Positions 47,030 to 56,658 of a stretch of DNA of 64,000 nucleotides are shown one piece after another. A program made the position numbers and the translations under genes. The stretch spans positions 536,271,479 through 536,335,478 of the forward strand of contig CM022297.1 of assembly GCA_011799875.1 (NCBI GenBank), written 5' to 3'. The notes beneath the pieces were generated by a model. It saw nothing but the letters and a program-made list of their open reading frames with translations, was not told the DNA's origin and ran no database searches. The DNA is from Thinopyrum elongatum (lineage: Eukaryota; Streptophyta; Magnoliopsida; Poales; Poaceae). Within the stretch, counting starts at the first letter, position 1. Each line of letters begins with the position of its first letter.

Positions 47030-48583
47030 GTGCTTGTCTGCTACACTTATGTCTATGTTTTAGCCATTTATGTTGTGAATGTAGGTAATGTGCATGCATT
47101 AGGTCACGGGGAGAGGACACATTATATTGTGAATGCAGTTGTTAGATTGCGGGGGGAGTCATCGGATCAGGGGGACAGGATAGTTTTTTATGCTTTTAAT
47201 CATTATAAAAGGCAAGAAAAAAGAGGGAGCGGAAACGGTTCACCTAATCAGGATTATCGAGCTTATAGCATCACTAAATTATTTATGCTAATTGCTTATA
47301 CATTCTTGTCATAGTTTGATGATTCCAAAATGAGAAGAGAAATGGCGAAGAACTCCTTCAACTTATTCCTGGAAGGTATATAGTTTAATTATTTTCGCAA
47401 AGCTCAAGTAATGTATATACATTTTCCATTCAAGGTTGACTTTTTGCTGATTTTACTAGCTTGACATATTGTCCCAAGTTACATTAGCAATTGTAGGGCT
47501 ACCATCTAAGCGATGCGATAAATTTTTTCTTATAATATGGCACTTGTATGATATGCATTCTTGATTGTGCAACACAATTATTTTATACTATTGGAGTACT
47601 TTAGTGGGACATGTGTGTTGCAATGTAAACTTATTCTGATTTGGTTCTTTTGTGATGATGTTGAACAAATATTTAGTTTCTTCTTCATATATTCCTTGGA
47701 AGCGTCAGCATGCAAGGAGAACATTTTCACCATACTTTATTTTGTTTTCCATATCCCCTTGAGCTTTTAGGAACTTGATATCGTGGCATAAGTGATACCT
47801 TGTTTCTTAGATACACCAGTAACTTTTACCATTTAGATCCACTCGGTTAAATATACCTTTAATCACATGTTTCTGAAAGAATCGAGTGTGGATAGATTAA
47901 TAGTAAAATTTGGTAGCTGCCTTTATTATTAGCAAATGGCAACAATTCCTTTGGTTTCAAAGAGAACAACATAATGTGATAAGACCTATGCCAATTATGT
48001 CATTTCCTATTAATCGTACATGCTTAGGAGACATCATTTCTGCCTTCTCGGCTCAGGGCGCGTCACGGGCGAAGAGCGGGTTGGTTGGCGGGGTTGGCGG
48101 GGGACTCCTCCTGGCGGTCCGTGGGGAAGTATGGTGTGAAGGAGAGAGGCCGCCATGGCGAAGGTGAGGTGGGCGTCATCCCGTTTTAAAGGAGAGGGCT
48201 CCGGCGAGAAATGTCTCACTATGGCGAAAACCGAGCGGAAGGGGAGGGTCTGACAGGAAAACATAAGGGTGCATCATGGGGTGGAGTTTTTATGTTGGGT
48301 CTGCATGTTGGAGATAACATGGTTGATAGTTCGGACATTTTTCCCTCAAATATGGTCTGGATTTGAGGGAGCCCGGACTGTCGCGTTGTTAGATGTTTCA
48401 TACAGTGTATCATACATATAGTGAAAACAAGTCCCCTTCATTATATACAGTATAGCCCTCCAATATGGCCATGTTTATGCTACACTAGATCGCGGGAACC
48501 TGCCGTCGACATTGAGGTTGGCGTATGAGAGAGAAATAAGCTTCAATCTCAATAATTTGTCTGATTCATTTATATACAGTATA
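47030..48583. other. Right interior of the Helitron, second part
   Basis: Mostly AT-rich. A small open exon-like stretch near 47314-47377 (KMRREMAKNSFNLF then GTATAT) and a GC-richer stretch at 48040-48250 may be further captured pieces. None is recognised. Confidence 0.35.
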
Positions 48584-48603
48584 GCCCGTGGCAACGCACG
48601 GGC
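48584..48603 (+). terminator. Helitron 3' hairpin
   Basis: GCCCGTGGCAACGCACGGGC forms a stem of seven base pairs (GCCCGTG with CGCACGGGC) and is followed 6 bp later by CTAG at 48610-48613. This is the rolling-circle termination signal of grass Helitrons. Confidence 0.8.
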
Positions 48604-48893
48604 GTTCTACTAGTAAAAAAGGGAATATCCAACTTTGAGGTGTCACCGATTTCTCAAATCGGACCATCCCGCATGAAAGTTCAAGACTTCAGTGCGAAGC
48701 TCCAACCTTCGAAGGCCGCCAGCCCAAGTCCTGCCAAGAGTGGGCCTATCTCTAGGTTGGTCATAATAAAACACGGCGTGATCCCTTCGAAATAAAATGA
48801 AAGGCTAGACGATGTGGGGTCTGCCGGAGAGGGGGCACATGAACTGGTGTGAGGAAGTGTTGGAACCACTATTCCTTTTGCATGGGGTCATTA

Positions 48894-50229
48894 CACTAGT
48901 AGAAAACAGGGCTTTCGTCACAGCCGGATCGGAGCATTAGTCCCGGTTGCATTATGAACCGGGACTAATGTGAGCATTAGTCCCGGTTCGAGCGGCTAGG
49001 GCGCTGGGCAGGCATTTGTCCCGGTTCAAATGGGACCTTTAGTCCCGGTTTGAGCCACGAAACGGGACTAAAGGGTGCGATGCCCACCTTTAGTCCCGGT
49101 TCGAGCCACGAACCGGGACTAAAGGGGTTGAGGCTTTAGTACCGGCTGGTGGCTCCAACCGGGACTAAAGGTTACACCTTTAGTCCCGGTTGGAGCCACG
49201 AACTGGGACTAAAGGGGTTCAAACTCTACCCCCCCCCCATGTATCGCCATTTCAGTTTTGTAAAAAACAAAAGAAAATGATAAAAACTTCAAAAATTAAA
49301 ATCCTTTGAGATGTAGTTATGTTACTACATCTACTAGTTAGGAAAATTAAAAAAACTTAAATTTGGACATGTTTTGCAAAAAAGTGTTATGAAAAAATAA
49401 AACGGCCATATCTTTTGCATACTATATCGAAAAAATGCATAATATATCAAAAAAATCAGCACGAAAATCCGCATCCGATTTCGACCGCCGTAGGCCGTGT
49501 TGCAAATTTTAGAATCCTCAAATTCTTAAAGGAAAAAAAATTATGCTCAAATTTCAGTTTTTTTGTATTTTGGTTAAATCTGGTCAAACTACTTATTCAA
49601 GAAATATTAGTGTTATTAAATAATTATTTTAGTTTTTTTGAATTTTAGTCAAACTATGGTCAAACTGTGGTCAAACTACTTATTCAAGAAATATTAGTGT
49701 TACTAAATAATTATTGTTTTTTAGAATAATAGTTTCAAACTCAAACGGTGCTTAATGCTCAAGTTCAACTCCTAAGGGTTAATAGGATTGACAGCTTAGT
49801 ATTGTCAGGAAAACAACAAGTGCAGACTTGGAAACTAGGGGGAATAGAACTCGAAAGTTAAGCGTGCTCAGGCTGGAGTAGTGAGAGGATGGGTGACCGG
49901 CCGGGAAGTTAGACAATTTGGAATGAGTGCTGATTAGAGATTAGAGATTAAATTCTGAAGCTGTGAGGAGGGAGGGGTGATTAGAGATTAAATTGTCAAA
50001 TAATTCAAAGATTTGAAAATCAGAAAAAAAAATAAAAAAAATAAAGAAAAATTCAAAAAAATTCTTTAGTCCCGGTTGGTGTTAGGTCCCCCAGCCCCGC
50101 TCCAGCAGGCGGCCACGTGGAGCCCCTTTAGTCCCGGTTCGGCTTTAGTCCCGACCCTTTTGTTCCGGTTCCAGAACCGGGACTAAAGGCCCTCTGGAAT
50201 CGGAACAAAAGCCCTGTTTTCTACTAGTG
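48894..50229. mobile_element. Non-autonomous CACTA transposon, complete
   Basis: 1,336 bp. Termini are CACTAGTAGAAAACAGGGCT and its complement; the TTA target duplication is at 48891-48893 and 50230-50232. Copy 1 of the host repeat shows the empty site GGGTCATTAAATGGG near 29743. The ends carry many direct and inverted AGTCCCGGTT units. It has no transposase frame. A 5S rRNA-like stretch lies inside. Confidence 0.95.
49846..49910 (+). other. 5S rRNA-like sequence inside the CACTA element
   Basis: GTTAAGCGTGCTCAGGCTGG followed by AGTAGTGAGAGGATGGGTGA and CCGGCCGGGAAGTT aligns with the middle of plant 5S rRNA, including the A-box-like and C-box parts of its internal promoter. Both the 5' third and the 3' end of 5S are missing. 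Confidence 0.7.
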
Positions 50230-51165
50230 TTAAATGGGTAAGAAAGGGTGGTGTGATCAGCAAAAAGTCAATACACAACTTTGAGGTGGCACATCCTTTA
50301 GAAATCGGGCTTAGGCCTGCACGAAGGTCCATGTTTCCAGTGTGACCCCTCCCCTTTTCGAGGCCTCTGACCGAACTCTTGCAAAGAGTGGGCCTTTCTT
50401 TTGGTTGGTCATTACCCTATGGAATACAACAACACAAACAAATACTAAAAGCCACATGGGGTGGCCCCTTCCGAAGAAAATTGAGGGCCAAACGACGTGG
50501 GGCCTACCAGAGAGAGGGGCACACAAAATCATGTGAGGAAGTGTGAGAACCACTCCTTTGGCATGGGGTCATACATGGGTATAAAAGGGCGGTGTGATGA
50601 ATAAAAAGAAAATATAAACCAAAGTCGAGGGGGATTGATCCTGGAGTAATCTGATACAAACTCTGGTAAATCGCTGGAGGAGTCTAAATGTTGGGCGCCC
50701 TGCTAAGTGAGTCTACGAGGAGGTTTGTGTGCTTTCTAAACATATATGAGCTATTTCTTTTGGTATCTTAAAAATTAAGCTGCCCCTCCCCGGGTTTTCC
50801 TATAAACCGCATCTCTTATTCATTGTGGCTTCTAAGTTAGTTATGGGATAATTAATTTAGAAGTTTCAACGAATTTGAGGAGTGGCTTATTTTTTAAGCT
50901 GGTGAGAGGCAGCTTACTTTTTTTAGCCGCCCAAAAGAACTGGCCCATAATATAGGGTTATCATAGAATAGGGTATCTTGGTGGATGAGCTCCATGGAGC
51001 TCTTTTTTGAAAAAAAATTAAAATCATATTTTTATGTTTCAAAAAATTCTGGAAAAATCATACACGTTCATATTGATGTGTTTTGCATGTGTGTAAAGTG
51101 TGGTGATGAAATACTTTATGGTGGAGCTACACAAAAAAAAAAGAAAATTTCATGCATTTTTTGTA

Positions 51166-51486
51166 CTCCCTTCATTTTTTAATATAAGGTGTACTTATTT
51201 TATGATAAAATTTCACATTGTAAGGTGCATTTCTTTCAGTTCTTCATAATTCGTTTCTTAGCCCTCTAGAAAAAAAGGAATGTATCTCTCTCTTGATGTC
51301 ATGTATCTATCCTTATAGGAAAAGAAGGAAAGTACCTCTCTCTTGATTGCATGTATCTCTTCCTTTACATGACTAATTGATTTACCAACAAATTAATCAA
51401 GGGTAATTTTGTCCTAAATTCTATAAAATTCCATGCCTTGGTCACCGTGTAAAAAAAATACACCTTACATAAAGAAACATAGAGAG
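51166..51486. mobile_element. MITE, Stowaway-like, in repeat copy 2
   Basis: 321 bp between TA dinucleotides. The left arm CTCCCTTCATTTTTTAATAT-AAGGTGTAC pairs imperfectly with the right arm (GTATTTTT... to CACCTTACATAAAG). Copy 1 has one TA at this point (near 30613). Confidence 0.75.
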
Positions 51487-51689
51487 TAGTGAGCTGTGTG
51501 TGTACTGTTCATCATTTCAAAATGACGACTCTCTTTTTTGTGTAGCTCTCACAATAATGTATATCATCTTCAAATTTTACACACATGTATTATACATCCG
51601 TCTATACATGTGTGATTGTTTTAGATTTATTTGAAACTTCAAATGTGTGATTTTCAAAAATCTCAAAATAAAGGGTTCCATGCGAGACC

Positions 51690-51846
51690 AACCCAAGGGC
51701 TAACCCTCATTGGCATTTTTTATAGGAGAAACTCCGCGCGTCCGAGCCGAGGCTCGAACTCGGGTGGGCTGGCAGCTACCCAGCTGCCCAGCCAACGGGT
51801 CGACGCCCCGTCCTCAACAATTTTGGTTATCATGCCCTTGTGTAGT
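51690..51846 (-). repeat. Possible tRNA-derived SINE fragment
   Basis: This stretch is absent from repeat copy 1. On the minus strand it holds CCCGAGTTCGAGCCTCGG, similar to a tRNA B box (GGTTCGANTCC). A convincing A box and a poly-A/T tail were not found. Confidence 0.3.
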
Positions 51847-51847
51847 A

Positions 51848-52189
51848 CTCCCTCCATTCTTTTATGTAAGGTGTATTATTTTTGGCACGATGACCAAGGC
51901 ACATAATTATAGACAATTGAGGGCGAAATTACCCTAGTCTAATTCATTGAACAACGACAAGTAAATCGTTTAGGTTAGGAACAAAGAGATACATGCAATC
52001 GGGAGAGATATAATTTCTTTTTTTTTCTCTACAAGGAAAGATACATGCAGTCAGGTGAGAGATACTTTCCTTCTTTCTAGAGGGACAAGAACGGAATTAT
52101 GAGAAATTAAAATAAATGTACCTTATGTTGTTGAATTTTATTAAAAAATAAATACATCTAATATAAAGGAACGGAGGGAGTAAGTAATA
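51848..52189. mobile_element. MITE, Stowaway-like, second copy
   Basis: 342 bp between TA dinucleotides. CTCCCTCCATTCTTTTATGT pairs with the complement of TATAAAGGAACGGAGGGAG. The inner text (GTGTATT, AGATACATGCA, ATACTTTCCTT) is related to the MITE at 51166, so both belong to one family. Confidence 0.85.
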
Positions 52190-52251
52190 AGCTGACTAGA
52201 GGGGTGCGTTTTTTTAATACTAGAACAGAAGAAGAGAAAAGGAAAAAGAAA

Positions 52252-53190
52252 CTTGAGGGGCAAGTAACGAGGTAAAGGCGGCATCAATCGATCGGGCCCG
52301 AGCAGCCCGCGCCAGCCCGGCCCGACCCGACCCGACCCAGGCCGCGCATCCATCCATTTAAAGTTGGAAGCGAAAGCCGTGCAACGGCTGGCTTGCCTCC
52401 GCTTCGCCACCGACCACCATCCACGCGGGACGCGGCGCGGCAGGCCGGGGAGCGGCGACGACGCGGCGCGGCCCGGCGGCGACCGCGGCGGCCCCCGCTT
52501 CCTCTCCCTCCTCCTCCTCGTCGTCTCGGTTAGTTGCTTCCCCTCCCCCGCTCCTCCTCCCCTTTCTGCTCCAAGCTACAGCTCCGTGCCGCGGCTCCCG
52601 CGGGCGGCCTCCCCGCACCGCGCCGCTCTTCCCGGCGAGTGCGCGCGCGCCGGGGCGAGGCTGAGGCGCTCCTCCTTACCGCTCCGCCTCTGCGCGCCCG
52701 TAGGCCTGATGCGGGCAAGCAGCCACTCGCCGCGCCGACCGCGACGACAGCACCCCCTGCGACGTGCTCCTCCCATGCGCCTGGGAGAAACCGCCGCGCT
52801 CCTCCGTAGCGCTCGCACCGCTGCGCGTCCGTAGGCGCGACGCGAGCAAGCACCACGCGTCTCTCCCCGACCCCGCCTCCAGAAGCATACCCGTCGCTGC
52901 GCGCGCGCCCGCATGCGAGCAAGCGCGCGTGCCTCTCTGCCTCTCGCGACGCGCCCCTCCGACGTGCTCCTCCAACGCGCGTCGCCATTGATTGATTGTG
53001 TGGGAAGAAATCGTTTGTGTCCAGTATGTATGCGGTTCATCATCCATCGTTAGCTGAGTAGATTCTTGTCGATGACCACGATTTGGTCGATTCGTTGCTG
53101 GCTACTGGTCATGTTCCTGAATCCTGAGCAAAATCGATCAGACTGCGTGCACTCAGGCTGTTCGACCGAATGCCTGTCTCTTCTCTAGTA
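52252..53190 (+). other. GC-rich 5' region of CXC gene C
   Basis: A CpG-rich block unlike the leaders of A and B. It has long overlapping frames on both strands (Arg/Pro/Ala-rich), which is typical of GC-rich leader DNA, so no CDS is called. A TTTAAAG near 52359 may serve as a TATA-like box, and GTTAGTTG near 52530 as a donor. The first 60 bp adjoin the tandem repeat, so the gene may have gained a new promoter here. Confidence 0.4.
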
Positions 53191-56100
53191 GGCTGTAGAT
53201 TTAACTCTGAACTCTAACGCTGTAGATTTACCGAGTGGCATGCAATTTTACTTGACTTGTTCTTAGTGCGTTGCTTAGCCCAATTTTGTGTGCACACTGC
53301 TGTAAGATGAGCTGTGCTGTGTGATGTTCCTTTACGATGATAGACCCTGTCTTTCCTGCATTCGGATGCATTTGTATTTCAATCATCTGCTGATGTTGAG
53401 ATTCATTTGCTAGTTTACTTGCGTTCTACTCCCTCCGTCCGGTGAAGAGTGTACGTTTGGCTTCAAAATTTGTCCACAAAAGAGTGTACTTCTATCTTCC
53501 CAATGCACTTTAAAGTAGAAAAAAATATTTTTCTCTCATCACACGGTAATCAAGACCAATAACAATCTACACATGGTCTTCTTAATTTCTACATGCACTT
53601 AGTTCATTGCGCGTTGGGTAATTAAAGAGGGGAGATATGATGGATTGGATCTTTCCAATGCACTTTTTTACTTCACTTCATAATTTGTCCTAAAATCTCT
53701 AGATGTACACTCTTCACCGGACGGAGGGAGTAAGTTACTGCTATGATTCATAAATGCTTGCTAAGGGTGCCACCTACTGTATTGTTTGTTAGGTATTCTG
53801 AGCAAAAAATCCTTCTGATTTTGTTAGTTTCTGAGCAAAATTGGTTGCTGAACCCACTATATATCTGTCAACCTTGGCTGAGTGTTAAGTACTGGGTGTT
53901 TTCTAGGATACAGATGCTTTCACAAAGTTAATTAGCTCCGATTCACTAGGCAAGCATTCATCTTCTTTTGATTGACATTTGGCTTGCATTGCGTCGAATG
54001 CAGCATACAACCTACGGTGTAAAATGCTGGCCTATTTCATACGCCAACCGTGTAGGTGGATGCATGTATTTTCTGCCTAGACAAGATTGGCGTGTGTGTT
54101 CTCCCGAATTAGTTCTAGTTCATTGTTGAGTATAGTCTGTAAATTCTATGGCAATGGTGCATTTGGATGCATAATTAATGAACTATTTCATTTTATTAAA
54201 ATTTCTTGGTTCCTGCTCTAAACCATATGTATTTATTGCACCTGCTGATGTTGAGATCCATCTGCTATAATATAGAGTTTACTTGGGTTCTTAGTTATTT
54301 GTGTAATTCATGAATGATTGTTAATGGTGCCACCAACTCTTTTGTTTGTTACCGTATTCTCAGCAAAAAAATCCTACCAACTATTTTGTTTGTTGGCGCA
54401 TTCTCAGAAAAAAATCCTTCTGATTTTCTTAGTTTCTGAGCAAAATTGGTTGCTGAACCCATTATATATCTGTCAACCCTTGCTGAGTGTTAAGTACTAG
54501 GTGGTTTCTAGGATACAGATGCTTTCACAAAGTTAATTAGCTCCAATTCTCCAGGCAAGCATTCATCTTCTTTCGATTCACATTCATCTTGCATTGCGTC
54601 GAATGCAGCTTGCAACCTTTCATACGCCAACCATGTAGATGGATGCATGTATTTGCTTCCTAGCCAAGGTTCCGCGTGTGTTCTCCCAAATTAGTTCTAG
54701 TTCATTGTTAAGTATAGTCTGTAAATTCCATGGGCATGGTGCATTCGGATGTATAATTAATGAACTGTTTCATTTTATTAAATTTTCTTGGTTCCCGCTC
54801 TAAACCATATGTATTTATGGCACTTGCTGATGCTGAGATCCATCTGCTACAATATATAGTTTACTTGGGTTCTTAGTTATTGGTGTACTTCATGAATGAT
54901 TGCTACTGGTTTTTTTGTTAGCGTATTCCCAGGAAAAAGTCCTACCAACTGTGTTTGTTACCGTATTCTCAGAAAAAAATCCTTCTGATTTTGGCCGGGA
55001 TTCGCGTCCTAGGCTCCTGGCTGTTGTGTTCTTATTTATTAGGTATCATATTACTTGAGTTCTTAAGTTATTGCTGTGATTCGTGAATCATGCCAATGAT
55101 GCTTGCTAGTGTATTCCGAGCAGATATTGGATGGATCAGGGGAGTTGCCACTGCTGTATTGGTTTGTTACTCGTTAGTGTATTCCGTGCAGATATTGCAA
55201 CTGATTACTTAGTGCTATGCTGATCTATTTACCGAGTGGCGTGCAATTTTGCTTGACTTGTTCTTGGTGCGTTGCTTAGCCCAATTTGTGTGCACATTGC
55301 TGTAAGATGAGTTGTCCTGTGTGATGTTCCTTTACGATGACAGGTTCTGTCTGTTGCATTCGGATGCATTTGTATTTCAATCATCTGCTGATGTTGAGAT
55401 TCATTTGCTAGTTTACTTGCGTTCTAAGTTACTGGCATGATTCATGAATGCTTGCTAAGGGTGCCACCTACTGTACTGTTTGTTAGGTATTCTGAGCAAA
55501 AAATCCTTCTGATATTCTTAGTTTCTGAGCAAAATTGGTTGCTGAACCCATTATATATCTGTCAACCTTGGCTGAGTCTTAAGTACTGGGTGTTTTCTAG
55601 GATACAGATGTTTTCACAAAGTTCATTAGCTCTGATTCTCCAGGCAAGCATTCATCTTCTATTGATTGACATTCGTCTTGCATTGCGTCGAATGCAGCAT
55701 ACAACCTACGGTGTAAAATGCTGGCCTATTTCATACGCCAACCGTGTAGGTGGATGCATGTATTTTCTGCCTAGACAAGATTGCGTGCGTGTGTTCTCCC
55801 GAATTAGTTCTAGTTCATTGTTGAGTATAGTCTGTAAATTCTATGGGCATGGTGCATTTGGATGCATAATTAATGAACTATTTCATTTTGTTAAAATTTC
55901 TTGGTTCCTGCTCTAAACCATATGTATTTATTGCACCTGCTGATGTTGAGATCCATCTGCTATAATATATAGTTTACTTGGGTTCTTAGTTATTTGTGTA
56001 ATTCATGAATGATTGTTAATGGTGACGCCAACTCTTTTGTTTGTTACCGTATTCTCAGCAAAAAAAATCCTACCAACTGTTTTGTTTGTTAGCGCATTCT

Positions 56101-56328
56101 CAGAAAAAAATCCTTCTGATTTTCTTAGTTTCTGAGCAAAATTGGTTGCTGAACCCATTATATTTATCTCTCCCCTTGCTGAGTGTCAATATTCAGTTGC
56201 TTCCACAAAGGTAACTAGTCAAGTACTAGTTGGTTCATCTTCTATAATGTATAGTTTACTTGAGTTCTTAGTTGCTGGCGTGGTTCGTGAATGCTTGCTG
56301 GCTGTAGATTTAACTCTGAACTCTGACG
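53191..56328 (+). repeat. Intron block of gene A/B type in gene C, bounded by a 29-bp direct repeat
   Basis: A 29-bp sequence starting GGCTGTAGATTTAACTC occurs at 53191-53219 and 56300-56328 with one mismatch. Between them lie about 3.1 kb of the same modules found in the introns of A and B, present as nearly two tandem rounds (marker near 53229 and 55220). Near 54985 the text jumps from an intron module to TTTTGGCCGGGATTCGCGTC, which in gene B belongs to the region just after leader exon 2 (23842). Confidence 0.75.
53429..53730. mobile_element. 302-bp Stowaway-like MITE in the gene C intron
   Basis: Inverted repeats CTCCCTCCGTCCGGTGAAGA and complement, flanked by TA (53427-53428, 53731-53732). 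Gene B (near 24247) and the second module of gene C (near 55427) show the uninterrupted site GCGTTCTAAGTTACTGG. Confidence 0.93.
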
Positions 56329-56658
56329 GTTGGAAACTTTGTTCTGTAATGCGGATTGAAAAATCTTTGATATCTGCTGCTGTGCATATTGCTTTGGATT
56401 GCAGTAAGTTTGAGCATGTTGAGATCTCTGATATCTAGTTGGATGCATGCATTTTTCCTATTCAATTGTACGTACTAGTATAGATTTTTGAGCACAATCC
56501 CACTGTTGGTTTATCTGAACTGAATGCCTTCTTCAGAAATTGTCTAGCTGAACATAAGTTTTCTGAGCAAGTTTGATCGTGCATCCCACAGCATGCATCC
56601 TATCTCATACTGTGCATCTCATATTCTCATTGCAGCTAGCTCCTCATCATTGGCCGTG

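Larger units (their letters stand above)
30959..48613 (+). mobile_element. Helitron, about 17.7 kb including nested elements
   Basis: The 5' end is TCTCTGCTCC and the 3' end is a 20-nt GC hairpin (48584-48603) followed by TTCTACTAG, that is, the Helitron CTRR terminus. Host repeat copy 2 reads GATGAG before it and TAAAAAAGG after it; copy 1 reads GATGAG-TAAAAAGG without interruption. There is no target duplication, as expected for rolling-circle insertion, but the host dinucleotide is GT, not the usual AT. Without the nested copia it is about 4.9 kb. It carries no RepHel gene, so it is non-autonomous, and it holds apparent gene fragments (46549-46694, perhaps 46977-47025, and GC-rich parts). 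Confidence 0.72.
48614..52251. repeat. Tandem 1.5-kb repeat, copy 2, right piece with insertions
   Basis: It aligns with 29472-30900 once four insertions are removed: the CACTA element (48894-50229), two MITEs (51166-51486, 51848-52189) and about 160 bp near 51690-51846. It ends at the same TACTAGAACAGAAGAAG text as copy 1. Gene C's 5' region follows directly. Confidence 0.8.

Noticed and set aside
48894..50229. CRISPR-like array from the repeated AGTCCCGGTT units
   Set aside because: The units are direct and inverted subterminal repeats of a plant CACTA element with irregular spacing; the genome is eukaryotic.
52358..53047. Several long overlapping frames on both strands near the gene C leader
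   Set aside because: Extreme GC content leaves few stop codons; the proteins are Arg/Ala/Pro low-complexity with no domain. Treated as leader or promoter DNA.
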